From: DSXH01 sp020724325
GTDB taxonomy: Bacteria > Bacteroidota > Ignavibacteria > Ignavibacteriales > Melioribacteraceae
Assembly (NCBI GenBank): GCA_040756515.1
Contig: JBFLYW010000006.1
Coordinates: 62,001 to 126,000 of the forward strand
Direction: 5' to 3'
DNA length: 64,000 nucleotides
Below, piece after piece: positions 17,986 through 27,282 of this stretch. The notes beneath the pieces are model-generated. The model made no database searches. It worked only from the letters and a program-made list of their open reading frames with translations, and was not told the origin of the DNA. A program made the position numbers and the translations under genes. Position 1 is the first letter of the stretch. The number at the start of each line of letters is the position of its first letter.

Positions 17986-18156
17986 AAAAATATTCTTAGT
18001 TACTTCTTCATTTATTATCATATCCAATTCATTGTCAATTCAGTTTCTTCCGCATGGAATAATAAATTTATTTCTTAGGCGGACAAAACCATATATAACA
18101 GATTTTGGAAAGCAATAAATTTTTTATTCACCGTTGCTCATCGATTGACAACCCCC

Positions 18157-18189
18157 GAAAAGCGCCTTATCTTTTAAGGTGCTTTTTTT
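18157..18189 (+). terminator. Hairpin plus T-tract abutting rsgA
   Basis: AGCGCCTTA (18161-18169), a 5-nt loop and TAAGGTGCT (18175-18183; one G-T pair), flanked by AAAA and a seven-T run ending at 18189. It looks like an intrinsic terminator, yet the rsgA ATG begins at 18190. A TTGACA (18145-18150) with TATCTT 17 bp later (18168-18173) overlaps it, so it may instead be part of the rsgA promoter. Confidence 0.65.
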
Positions 18190-19155
18190 ATGGAGGAATT
18201 TATTGTAGCAAAAGTTTTTAAAGTAGAAAGTAAAGACTACTATTTAATTGATGATTCGGAAAACGAAATCCGCTGCTCCCTTCGTGGTAAATTCAAAAAA
18301 GAGTTCGGTCTTAAAGCTGATAAACTTTATCAAATCGATATTGCTGCCGTAGGTGATATTGTTGAATATGTTTTGAATGAAGATGGTAGTGGTGTTATTT
18401 ATAAAATTCTTCCAAGAAAAAATCATTTGTCCCGAAAAGTCCCAAAGCTTAAAGGAGCAGGTACCAGGGGCGAAAGATTAGAACAGGTAGTTGCCGCTAA
18501 TGTTGATAACCTTGTAATTGTAATGAGCCGGAAATTACCCGAGTTTAATAATCGCTATTTAGACCGGTTGATTGTTGCTGGCGAAAGCTCGCATATACCA
18601 GTTATCATTATAATTAATAAGTCTGATCTAAAGAATGAAAATGTATTTGATAAATGGATCGACCTCTATTCTGGTATCGGTTATAAAGTATTTGAGACTA
18701 GTGTAAAAATGAGAACCGGAATAGATGAGCTGAAGAATTATTTAGAAGGTTCGGTTAATTTATTTTGGGGACAATCTGGAGTAGGAAAGTCTTCTTTAGT
18801 AAATGCTTTATATCCGCAATTGAATTTAAAAACAGGAGATATTAGCGTTTCTACATCTAAAGGTCGTCACACTACAGTTACTTCATTGTTAAAAAAAGTT
18901 AGCAGTAATACTTTTATAATTGATACTCCCGGTATTCGCGAAATAGATCCTTATGGAATTAAAAAAGAAGATCTTGGGCATTTCTTTGTAGAGTTTATTC
19001 CATTAATTAATAATTGCAAATTCAATACATGTACTCATCACCATGAACCGGGCTGCGCTGTAATAGAAGCAGTTAATGCGGATATGATTAATAAAGAGCG
19101 TTATAAAGGTTATTTAAATCTGCTGGAAACAATAGAAGACGACATGAATTTTTAA
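18190..19155 (+). CDS. rsgA: Ribosome small-subunit assembly GTPase RsgA
   Basis: 321 residues. A late-stage 30S assembly GTPase. An N-terminal OB fold (about 1-75) precedes a circularly permuted GTPase: G4 (IIINKSDL) comes before G1 (WGQSGVGKSSLVNAL), then the KGRHTT motif and G3 (DTPGIREI). The C-terminal zinc site is CKFNTCTHHHEPGC. The ATG immediately follows a terminator-like hairpin, so the leader is unusual; see the hairpin entry. It is convergent with the ATP-grasp gene, and the two ends overlap by 4 bp. Confidence 0.96.
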   Translation: MEEFIVAKVFKVESKDYYLIDDSENEIRCSLRGKFKKEFGLKADKLYQIDIAAVGDIVEYVLNEDGSGVIYKILPRKNHLSRKVPKLKGAGTRGERLEQVVAANVDNLVIVMSRKLPEFNNRYLDRLIVAGESSHIPVIIIINKSDLKNENVFDKWIDLYSGIGYKVFETSVKMRTGIDELKNYLEGSVNLFWGQSGVGKSSLVNALYPQLNLKTGDISVSTSKGRHTTVTSLLKKVSSNTFIIDTPGIREIDPYGIKKEDLGHFFVEFIPLINNCKFNTCTHHHEPGCAVIEAVNADMINKERYKGYLNLLETIEDDMNF

Positions 19156-20051
19156 AGTGAAGCAACCTTTCTTTTCAACTGGTCGATAAATTGATTTACA
19201 ACAATATCTGCTACACCATCGGCATGTAAAGATTGAAGCCGCAAATCGCACTGGTCGTTTATGTAATCAATTAAAACAAATCTATTATTTCTTGTTAATG
19301 CTATTTCGGTTGAAAAGTAGTCGATGGAAGCAATTCTTGCGAGCTTAGTAGCTATTATTATTAACTGCTGCAAATTAAATCTGTTAATCTGTTCTTTTGT
19401 TACGGGATTATAAATGTGTGTCTGATCATCCCACCATGTTGGAATTACTTTACCAAATGCCCAAAATACTCTGAACCATCCCCGCTTGTGATCTATTCTA
19501 ACCGGTTGAATTTTCTCCTGGATCAAATATTTTTCGCTGTGACTTTTTATCCTCTCAACTTGTATCTGCTCTAAAGATGTTCCGTTCTTAACAACACCCT
19601 GTCCGCCTCCCGAAAAGAGTGCAGGTTTTATTATGAATGGAATCTTTAATTCATTCAAATCAGCTTCACTTAGAAAAAGGGAACTGCACTGATCATAAGG
19701 TTTAAGAATAATTGTTTTGGGCAGATTGAAATTTTCTCCTAATAATCTCTTGTGAAAGTATGCTTTATCAGTAACCTTCTTTGTTTTATTGTGTGGGTTA
19801 ATTAGATAAGAGCTTTTTTTTGAAAGCAGTTTTGAAATAACTTCAAAGTCTGGGTCTTCATCAGAAGCTCTGTCCAAATAAGCTTTGAAATGAAGCATTT
19901 TATTACGTAACTGGAAAGCTACTTCATCGAGGTTTTGTTTGTAAATGATAAAAGTTTTATAACCGCTCTTCTGAAATTTTTTTTCTAATAGAGTTATAAA
20001 CTCTTTATCATATTCCCAGGTATAGGAAATAGCCAAATCGAAAATAATCAT
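19152..20051 (-). CDS. ATP-grasp family ligase-like protein
   Basis: 299 residues; substrate unknown. It shows an ATP-grasp layout: pre-ATP-grasp domain (1-100), PFIIKPALFSGGGQGVV with the phosphate-binding lysine and glycine loop near 140-155, KYLIQEKIQPVR, and metal-binding residues near the end (FVLIDYINDQCDLR). Members such as RimK or glutathione-synthase relatives join a carboxylate to an amine or thiol. The conserved second acidic pair is DYIND rather than E.N, so activity should be tested. It is a single reverse gene between two forward runs, with no partner to hint at its substrate. Start ATG at 20051 gives MIIFDLAISYTWEY. Confidence 0.72.
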   Translation of the reverse strand: MIIFDLAISYTWEYDKEFITLLEKKFQKSGYKTFIIYKQNLDEVAFQLRNKMLHFKAYLDRASDEDPDFEVISKLLSKKSSYLINPHNKTKKVTDKAYFHKRLLGENFNLPKTIILKPYDQCSSLFLSEADLNELKIPFIIKPALFSGGGQGVVKNGTSLEQIQVERIKSHSEKYLIQEKIQPVRIDHKRGWFRVFWAFGKVIPTWWDDQTHIYNPVTKEQINRFNLQQLIIIATKLARIASIDYFSTEIALTRNNRFVLIDYINDQCDLRLQSLHADGVADIVVNQFIDQLKRKVASL

Positions 20052-20161
20052 ATCTATATGGATGTTTTTTCAAATTTATGCAATCTTTGTATTGCGTTCA
20101 ATCTTTTGGCTTGTTAATCAGAATGCTAAAGACTATTTTTTCGTTCAAATTAAAGGATATT

Positions 20162-21967
20162 ATGAAGAATAAACTTCAGTTTCTTACAATATTATTAATG
20201 CTTTCTGCATGTTCGCAGGTTCCGGTACGAAATAATGAATCTTCGGTTAATACAGCTATTACGAATCAGAAATCTTCGCAAAAAGCAGCACAGGAGCGGT
20301 TTATTAATGGTTCTATTCTTGAATTGAAAGGGCAGATTTCTGAAGCTATAAATCAATATCTTGAAGCGTCAAAGTTAGACCCGCAGCCTGGAATTTATTT
20401 TACTATTGCAAAAAATTATTTCAAGATAAATAAACTGGCTTCTGCAATCGACTATTCTAAAAAAGCGGTTACACTCGATTCATTAAATACAGAATATTTA
20501 TTTCTTCTTGCCAGTATTTATTCAGCATCACGTTTAGAGGATTATGCTATAAATGTTTACGAAAAAATAATCGAAATAGATTCAACCAATTATCCTTCAT
20601 ATTTTCAACTTGCCCAGTTAAACGAAAAAAAACGTCCGAATTATTCTTTAATGATTTATAAAAAATTAATTGATGATATTGGCCCCGAATGGAATATACT
20701 AATTAAGATTATTGAATTAAATGAAAGACTTGGTAATGTGGATGCAACAATCGATACTTTTGAAGAACTCATTAAATTGAATCCCTCGGATTTAAGATTG
20801 AAAAAAGTTTTGATTGAATCTTATATTAAAGCCGGCAAGTATGAAAAAGCTGAAAATCTTATTGATGAAGCTCTAGTAAGCTTTCCAGATGACCTTAATT
20901 TATATGAGATGAAAGGTAGTGTCTTTATAAATAATGGTAAATGGGAAGATGCTTATCGTCAATATTCTAAATTAATTGAGAGTAGCGAGATAAGTTTTGA
21001 AAACAAAATGAGCATCGGTTCAATATTTTTTAATGCAGTGGAAAAGGATTCTGCAAACTTGCTGTATGCCAGGGAAATTTTTTCTAAGCTGGATAAAGAT
21101 ACAACCGATTGGCAGGTGAAAGCTTATCTGGGTGAAATTGAACTCCAGCTTAAAAATGATTCTAATGCAATTCAATATTTTCACAGGGCAGCTAATCTAG
21201 CAGAATGGAATTCCCAGCTCTGGATTAGATTAGGAGGATTTTTGTTCGACAAAGGAAAATATTCCGAGGTTGTTCAATCGTTAATTAAAGCCGTTGAATT
21301 ATTCCCGAACGATTTCGCTATTAATCTGATCTATGGACTTTCACTTTCTCAACAGAACAAACATAAGGAAGCCAAACAATTCTTATTTAAAGCAGCAGAT
21401 ATTAATTCTTCGGATTTAACGGTATTGACTGCACTTGGCTACACTTTAAATCAGCTTAAAGAATACGATGAAGCCCTAAAACATCTCAATAAAGCACTTC
21501 AGATTAATCCCAAAGATATTCAAGTGCTTGGAATGACAGCTCTAGTTTACGATTCCAAAACTGAATTTAATAAATCAGATTCCCTTTATACCATTGCAAT
21601 GAATATGGACCCTGAGAATTCATTAATACTCAATAATTTTGCTTACTCACTTGCCGAGCGAGGTATTCGGCTGGATGAGGCACTCGAATGGAGTAAAAAA
21701 ACTGTTGAGAAAGAACCAGAAAATTCTTCCTACCTGGATACAATCGGTTGGATCTACTTCCGCTTAAATGAACTTGATAAAGCTAAGCTATACATTGAAA
21801 AAGCACTAAGTTATGATAAAGAAAATGGAACTCTTCTTGATCATCTTGGTGATGTATTATTCAAATTAGGTAATGAAACCAAGGCAATTGAACTATGGAA
21901 AAAAGCTCTTCAACTTGATCCTAACAATTCAAAAATCCAACAAAAAATTGAAAAAGGTGAGCTGTGA
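20162..21967 (+). CDS. TPR-repeat lipoprotein
   Basis: 601 residues from ATG 20162, preceded by AAAGGA; this start gives a signal peptide with lipobox (LLMLSACSQ). An in-frame ATG at 20078 would add 28 unneeded residues. After residue 45 the protein is mostly tetratricopeptide repeats, about ten or more (for example LNKALQINPKDIQVLGMTAL and AIELWKKALQLDPNNSK). It would be a periplasmic-facing scaffold. It ends in GTGA shared with the next lipoprotein gene. The order TPR lipoprotein - LolB-like - EnvC-like suggests an envelope-assembly group. Confidence 0.85.
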   Translation: MKNKLQFLTILLMLSACSQVPVRNNESSVNTAITNQKSSQKAAQERFINGSILELKGQISEAINQYLEASKLDPQPGIYFTIAKNYFKINKLASAIDYSKKAVTLDSLNTEYLFLLASIYSASRLEDYAINVYEKIIEIDSTNYPSYFQLAQLNEKKRPNYSLMIYKKLIDDIGPEWNILIKIIELNERLGNVDATIDTFEELIKLNPSDLRLKKVLIESYIKAGKYEKAENLIDEALVSFPDDLNLYEMKGSVFINNGKWEDAYRQYSKLIESSEISFENKMSIGSIFFNAVEKDSANLLYAREIFSKLDKDTTDWQVKAYLGEIELQLKNDSNAIQYFHRAANLAEWNSQLWIRLGGFLFDKGKYSEVVQSLIKAVELFPNDFAINLIYGLSLSQQNKHKEAKQFLFKAADINSSDLTVLTALGYTLNQLKEYDEALKHLNKALQINPKDIQVLGMTALVYDSKTEFNKSDSLYTIAMNMDPENSLILNNFAYSLAERGIRLDEALEWSKKTVEKEPENSSYLDTIGWIYFRLNELDKAKLYIEKALSYDKENGTLLDHLGDVLFKLGNETKAIELWKKALQLDPNNSKIQQKIEKGEL

Positions 21968-22749
21968 AAAAACATATAATGATTATTTTCTTACTACTTT
22001 TTATTGTGATAATTGCCGCCGGATGCGCACCTACTAAGTCGATTCCTGCTGATAGAGTTTTATCTGCAGATCGATTAATTAAAAAACTGGAAGCAAACAG
22101 AAGAAAAGTAAAAACGTTTATTGGTTCGGGCGTAATTAGCATTACTTCACCAAACGTAAATGCAAAAAGTACTTTTCAGGTAACACTAAAAAAACCTGAT
22201 TCATTATCAATATCGTTTTACGGTCCATTTGGTATCGATTTGGCACATGCACTAATTACTCCGCAAAATTTTCAGTTCTACGATGTTATAAATAATAATC
22301 TTTATAGAGGAAAAATGCGCGATGGAATTATTCAGAGTGTTTTAAAAGTTGATTTCTCTTTAGATGAAATAATTGATGCTTTAGCCGGCAGCGTTAACCT
22401 CACGGAAAAATTAAGAGTCGAACCCGATAGAATCTCTACCAGTGGAAATAATTATATCCTTTCTTATCTAGATCCTTCAAATGGATTTGAGAGAATTTAT
22501 AGTATTAGTAATAATAACCTAGCTATAAGTGAAAATATTCTAAAAAAAATTGATGGTAATATTTTTATGGAAGGGAAATATTCCCGATTCCAAAATTATG
22601 AAGATGTTCCTATACCTCATGAAATAGTTCTTTATGATCTTGTCAATAAACAAAATCTAAAAGTGGAATACAGAAAAATTGACGTGAATAAGAATTCGAT
22701 CGAACTCAAACTTGATATTCCTACCGATGTCAAGATAATCGAATGGTAA
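21964..22749 (+). CDS. DUF4292/LolB-like outer-membrane lipoprotein
   Basis: 261 residues from a GTG that overlaps the preceding stop by 4 bp. The signal peptide ends in a lipobox (IIAAGCAPT). The mature part is a beta-sheet half-barrel of the LolA/LolB type: FIGSGVISITSPNVNAKS, FQVTLKKPDSLSISFYGPFG and YSRFQNYEDVPIPHEI are typical of the Bacteroidota DUF4292 family. LolB-like proteins bind lipoproteins or lipids during delivery to the outer membrane; that role is by family analogy. It overlaps the EnvC-like gene by 7 bp. Confidence 0.78.
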   Translation: MKKHIMIIFLLLFIVIIAAGCAPTKSIPADRVLSADRLIKKLEANRRKVKTFIGSGVISITSPNVNAKSTFQVTLKKPDSLSISFYGPFGIDLAHALITPQNFQFYDVINNNLYRGKMRDGIIQSVLKVDFSLDEIIDALAGSVNLTEKLRVEPDRISTSGNNYILSYLDPSNGFERIYSISNNNLAISENILKKIDGNIFMEGKYSRFQNYEDVPIPHEIVLYDLVNKQNLKVEYRKIDVNKNSIELKLDIPTDVKIIEW

Positions 22750-23951
22750 AATTATCGCGATATATTACTCTAATCCTATTTCTTTTGCCGATAACTGTTT
22801 TTTTGCAAACAGCCGATAGCATTAAACAAAAAAATATAGAACTCTCCAATATCAAAAATGAAATAACTGTTCTGGAAAAGGAACTAAAAAGCAAAACCAA
22901 AAAAGAAAGGGAATCGATCCAGACTTTAGAAAAAATTAATAAGCAGAAATTGCTGCTTAATAAACTGATTAGTAATCTGATAGACGAAGAAAAGACTAAA
23001 TCCAATGAAATTGAGGATACTGAAATACTAATTAAAACTGTAGAAGAAAGAATAAAATTGTTAATGGATAAATACAGCAGTTATGTTGTTTGGGTCTATA
23101 AGAACCGCGGATTATCGATATACAGATTTTTACTTGATACAGATTCATTTAATAAAACTATCAAACGTTACCGCTATTTAAGATTCATTTCTGATCAAAA
23201 CAAAAAGACTCTCGATCAGTTAAACCGGAGTAAAGAAGAGTTAACGCTTCTTAAAAAGCAACTGGAAAAAGAACGGAGCGAGAAAGAAATAATCTTATCC
23301 AGAAAACAGAATGAACAGCTTCTCTTAAATGGAAAAGAAAAAGAAAGAAAAGAATTGATTGAAACACTTCGTAAAGATCAGAAAATGATTACTGCCGAAA
23401 TTGAATCCAAACGACAAGCAGAAATTCTTATTAAAAATATTATTGCAAGATTGATTGAAGAAGAACGTTCGAGGAAAGCAAAACTTCTAGAGAAAAAACC
23501 GGGGGATAAGATATCCGTCCCAACTTACGATTACAGTAATTTCCAAAATTTTGTAGTTCTGAAAGGAGAAATGACCTGGCCTGTTAACGATGGAAAAATT
23601 GTCCGCAAATTCGGTGAAAATAAAAACGAACGACTTAAAACTGTTACTTTAAATTACGGAATTGATATCTCTGTAAAGGGAAACCAGAACGTTTATGCGG
23701 TTGCTGAAGGAATTGTCTCCGCAATAGATTGGATCCCCGGTTACGGTAGTATTATAATCATTACACACAGAGATGAGTTTAGAACCGTGTATGGACATAT
23801 TTCCAATATAACAGTTGAAGAAGGGGACAGAGTTGCTGCCGGTAAAGTTATTGGAATTGTAAATGAAAGTCTTGAAGGTAATATACTTCATTTCGAAATA
23901 TGGAATGAAAGAAATTATCAGAATCCGGAGGTGTGGTTAGTTAGAAAGTAA
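22743..23951 (+). CDS. EnvC-type murein hydrolase activator (M23-like domain)
   Basis: 402 residues. Signal peptide, a long coiled coil (about 25-245), then a C-terminal LytM/M23 domain (about 275-402). In active M23 enzymes the first zinc ligand motif is HxxxD; here it reads NYGID, so the His is replaced by Asn, while YGHIS and HFEIW remain. Such degenerate LytM domains with coiled coils act as amidase activators (EnvC/NlpD type) rather than peptidases. The ATG overlaps the DUF4292 stop. The role, promoting septal peptidoglycan cleavage, is from family knowledge. Confidence 0.87.
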   Translation: MVKLSRYITLILFLLPITVFLQTADSIKQKNIELSNIKNEITVLEKELKSKTKKERESIQTLEKINKQKLLLNKLISNLIDEEKTKSNEIEDTEILIKTVEERIKLLMDKYSSYVVWVYKNRGLSIYRFLLDTDSFNKTIKRYRYLRFISDQNKKTLDQLNRSKEELTLLKKQLEKERSEKEIILSRKQNEQLLLNGKEKERKELIETLRKDQKMITAEIESKRQAEILIKNIIARLIEEERSRKAKLLEKKPGDKISVPTYDYSNFQNFVVLKGEMTWPVNDGKIVRKFGENKNERLKTVTLNYGIDISVKGNQNVYAVAEGIVSAIDWIPGYGSIIIITHRDEFRTVYGHISNITVEEGDRVAAGKVIGIVNESLEGNILHFEIWNERNYQNPEVWLVRK

Positions 23952-23993
23952 TTTTTTTCTCGGTGATGTCTATAATTTATAATTAGGTGCTAA

Positions 23994-25595
23994 TTGTTTT
24001 TAATTAGTTTCTATAGGAATATTTTTAAAGACAGCTTCCTTTATTGGATCATAATATTAAACCTGATTATTTATATCCCGGTAATATTAATAATACCTGG
24101 TTTCATTCTTGACGATTACTATCTATTTTACATCATTTCGCAAAACCCCGGTGCCCCGATTTCAACTGACCAAAGTGAAGCGTTCTTTCTTTTTATGCGC
24201 CCACTATCATATATTTCATTCTGGTTTGATTACATCGTATTTAATGCGAATCCAATATTGGTGAAATTTTTTTCACTATTCCTTCACCTTGTACTTGTAG
24301 TAAGTATTTATTTATTGTTAAAGAAATTTACTTTTTTAATCCTTAAAAAAAATGACAACCTATTAATATTTCTCGCTGCTCTCATTTTTAGCTTTCACCT
24401 TGATTGCGCTATATGGATTTACTGGATAAGCAACAAGACTGAGTTATTGGCGCTGCTTTTTTATGTCTTGTCGATCTCAGCATTTATAAAATACAACGAC
24501 ACACGAAGAACGACTTATATTCTATTGTGTGCATTATTCTTTTTATTATCCATAACTTCGAAGCAAACCGGATTGCACCTTCCGGTTCTATTAATGTTCA
24601 TTGTTTATTTGCTAAACTGGAAATTTGATAATGACAATAGAAGAAAAATAATTACTTTCATTGCATTCGGTCTTGTGGTAATGATTTTGTTTTCAACAGT
24701 AAATTATTATGTCTATAAATCCGACTTGAATATATCTCAAATCTTCTGGAAAAAACCATTCTCTTTTATAGGCAACTTTCTTCATGTTATTGTTCCATAT
24801 CATTCTCAGAATATTTATAATTTTTTTCTAGTCAATAAAACTCTTGCCATTATCCTTTTAGGATTTTTTGTAATTGCACTTTTATCGGTTCTGATATTTT
24901 TAAAAAAAGAAAAGTCGAAAGTTGTTTTGTTCGGACTCCTATTTGTTTTAATTATTATGTATCCAAGAATTCTTGCAGTAGCAGAACATAGAATAAATGG
25001 AATATTAGTTTTCTGGTTTGTCCTTATTCTTGCTTTATGTATGCATAAGTTAAAAAAGGAAGTATATTTAATAATAATGCCTGTAATATTGTTCTATTTT
25101 CTAATTACTTTAATAATAAGGATAGGAGAATTAGAAAATAAAATTGAGTCTTACGATAATTATATTATGAAATACACTAACATTATAAAATCTTCCGCGA
25201 AAAAAGATTTAGTGGTTATTGCCGAAAATAACTTTTCACTTAATTACCAGGCATATTATCATCTGCATAAGAGTTTTGGCTGTATGGATGGTGTAATTAA
25301 TTCTCCTGTATTTTATGATGTTTCATTGGTCTACTTTGATATTGAGCATTTCTATAAACCTTTTATTTCCGTTTACCGTTCTGAGAACAGTTTTAGGGTG
25401 GAATCATTAAATGATTTGATTTTTTTATCTATTGATAGAAGGAGAGTAAAAGATTATTATCTATTCACAAAAATTATCCCTCAGTATAAAAGTCGAGAGT
25501 ATAAGCAGATAAATTTCACATTAGATAATTCATTCCCTGTTGATGAATATAACCTCATTTATTTTAATGGAATTGACTGGGTAACCATTGATTAA
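23994..25595 (+). CDS. Multi-pass GT-C-type glycosyltransferase-like membrane protein
   Basis: 533 residues with about ten membrane segments and a soluble C-terminal part (about 390-533). After the first helix it has the acidic pair PGFILDDYYLF, as in GT-C sugar transferases that use lipid-linked sugars, and the later SNKTELLALLFY and LLSITSKQTGLHLPVL segments resemble that superfamily. The start is TTG 23994, with AGGTG about 5 bp before it; no ATG fits as well. It begins a run of four sugar-transfer genes separated by 2 bp or overlapping. Sugar and acceptor are unknown. Confidence 0.68.
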   Translation: MFLISFYRNIFKDSFLYWIIILNLIIYIPVILIIPGFILDDYYLFYIISQNPGAPISTDQSEAFFLFMRPLSYISFWFDYIVFNANPILVKFFSLFLHLVLVVSIYLLLKKFTFLILKKNDNLLIFLAALIFSFHLDCAIWIYWISNKTELLALLFYVLSISAFIKYNDTRRTTYILLCALFFLLSITSKQTGLHLPVLLMFIVYLLNWKFDNDNRRKIITFIAFGLVVMILFSTVNYYVYKSDLNISQIFWKKPFSFIGNFLHVIVPYHSQNIYNFFLVNKTLAIILLGFFVIALLSVLIFLKKEKSKVVLFGLLFVLIIMYPRILAVAEHRINGILVFWFVLILALCMHKLKKEVYLIIMPVILFYFLITLIIRIGELENKIESYDNYIMKYTNIIKSSAKKDLVVIAENNFSLNYQAYYHLHKSFGCMDGVINSPVFYDVSLVYFDIEHFYKPFISVYRSENSFRVESLNDLIFLSIDRRRVKDYYLFTKIIPQYKSREYKQINFTLDNSFPVDEYNLIYFNGIDWVTID

Positions 25596-25597
25596 TT

Positions 25598-26578
25598 ATG
25601 GTCTCTGTAATAATGCCTACATATAACTGCGCATCTTTTATCAGCCCGGCTATTATTAGCATTCTAATACAAACATTTAAAAACTTTGAGCTGATTATTA
25701 TTAACGATGGCTCAACCGACGATACAAAAACGATTATAAATAAATTTAATGACAACAGAATAAAATATTTTGAAAAAGAACACAGTGGACTTGGAGATAG
25801 TATTGACTACGGAATAGAGAAAGCATCGCATGATTTAATTGCCCGGATGGATGCAGACGATATAGCTCATCCGGAACGGCTTCAAAGGCAATTATGCTTC
25901 CTTAACTGCCACAAAGAAATTGATGTGCTGTCCAACTGGTATGCTGTATTTCGAAATCACAGAATACAATACATTATTAAACGCAGTATAGAGCATAACC
26001 AGATTTTAAAAAACCTTTCGCTCTATTCTGACATTTGTCACCCATCCGTAATTTTTAATAAAAAATTACTTAAAGCGTTGGGAGGTTTTAAGGTTGCCGA
26101 TCCTTTCGGCGATTATGTTGTATGGCTGGGCAATAAGTCTAAGCTAAAATTTCATAACCTTCCAGAAGTATTACATTATTACCGTGAAAGGAGCAATTCG
26201 CTAAGCAATAATGCGTTAACAAACAGAAGGAGTATTATCTATGAAATTCAAAAACCATATTTTCAAAATAGTTTAAAAGATGAATTTCTGCTTACAGATG
26301 CCGAAGAGATGACTGCAAGGGGCTGGCGCGAATATTTATACGGCGATGTTAAAAAATCTTTTTTCTATTGGCGAAAATTAAATTTCAGAATTTTTCAACA
26401 CCCTTCTATTATTGCCGCATCGGCTTTACGGATTCTACCAGATTCACTATTTCAAAAACTCTTTGGTAAAAGATTGCCTAACAGATTGCATTTTATGATT
26501 AACTACTTTTCTAAGTATGAGCAGAATGTTTTAATTGAGTTTAGAAAAACAATTAATGCTATTGAATGTATTCAATAA
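25598..26578 (+). CDS. Family 2 glycosyltransferase
   Basis: 326 residues. The GT-A fold is clear: VSVIMPTYNCASFISPAI, ELIIINDGSTDDT, and the metal-binding ARMDADDIAHPERL with DxD. It would transfer a sugar from a nucleotide donor on the cytoplasmic face. The start follows the GT-C stop after 2 bp, and its end overlaps the WecG-type gene by 13 bp, so translation is coupled. Probably involved in LPS or surface polysaccharide assembly; the sugar cannot be told. Confidence 0.92.
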   Translation: MVSVIMPTYNCASFISPAIISILIQTFKNFELIIINDGSTDDTKTIINKFNDNRIKYFEKEHSGLGDSIDYGIEKASHDLIARMDADDIAHPERLQRQLCFLNCHKEIDVLSNWYAVFRNHRIQYIIKRSIEHNQILKNLSLYSDICHPSVIFNKKLLKALGGFKVADPFGDYVVWLGNKSKLKFHNLPEVLHYYRERSNSLSNNALTNRRSIIYEIQKPYFQNSLKDEFLLTDAEEMTARGWREYLYGDVKKSFFYWRKLNFRIFQHPSIIAASALRILPDSLFQKLFGKRLPNRLHFMINYFSKYEQNVLIEFRKTINAIECIQ

Positions 26579-27282
26579 ACCTTACATACTTACTTAACTT
26601 ATACAATTACTCCAATAGTGTTTCGGAAAAACATGCTCTTCTCTATGCTGATTTTAATGTGATAAATTATTTGTATTACTCGGGATATAAAACTACTAAT
26701 CCAAATATTATCTTTTACCCGGATTCAACTGCAGTATTTACAGCCATCAGTTTAATAAACAGAAATAAATATAAAAAGCTTGTAAGCACAGATCTTCTAG
26801 ATGATTTTTTGCAGACTCTAATCAAAGACAAGCGGAAAATCTTTTTTTTCGGAAATAGTAATGAAGTACTAACTAAGATGATCGAGAAATTACAGGATAA
26901 ATATCCCAACATTAATATTTGCGGCTATAATAACGGATATGAGTTTAAAACCGATAATGTAATAAATCAGATCAATTACAGTAATGCTGAAATACTGTTT
27001 GTTGGTTTAGGAGCAGGGAAGCAGGAAAAGTGGGTTATCGATAACTACGAACGGATTAATTGTAAATTGATTCTTACTTGCGGGGGCTGGTTTAATTTAT
27101 TATCTGGTCATATAAAGCGTGCACCAAAAATTTTTAGAAAATTACATCTTGAATGGCTCTTTAAATTAATTACAGATTTCTTTCGAATATGGAAAAGATA
27201 TTTTTTGGGAATTCCAGTTTTCTTTTATAGAACCCTTATTAGGGAAATAGTAATTGAATTAATTGATAGAAGAGAAAAATGA
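26566..27282 (+). CDS. WecG/TagA/CpsF-family glycosyltransferase (GT26)
   Basis: 238 residues. Family motifs: an early substrate Asp (FYPDSTAVF in place of the usual PDG), the glycine-rich VGLGAGKQEKWV and the C-terminal CGGWFNLLSGHIKRAPKIF followed by LHLEWLFKL. In the family this enzyme adds ManNAcA or a similar second sugar to an undecaprenyl-linked acceptor in O-unit, enterobacterial common antigen or teichoic acid assembly. It overlaps both neighbours and ends in ATGA, shared with the GT4 gene. The usual LSGxxxRAP motif is intact, so it is likely active. Confidence 0.9.
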   Translation: MYSINLTYLLNLYNYSNSVSEKHALLYADFNVINYLYYSGYKTTNPNIIFYPDSTAVFTAISLINRNKYKKLVSTDLLDDFLQTLIKDKRKIFFFGNSNEVLTKMIEKLQDKYPNINICGYNNGYEFKTDNVINQINYSNAEILFVGLGAGKQEKWVIDNYERINCKLILTCGGWFNLLSGHIKRAPKIFRKLHLEWLFKLITDFFRIWKRYFLGIPVFFYRTLIREIVIELIDRREK

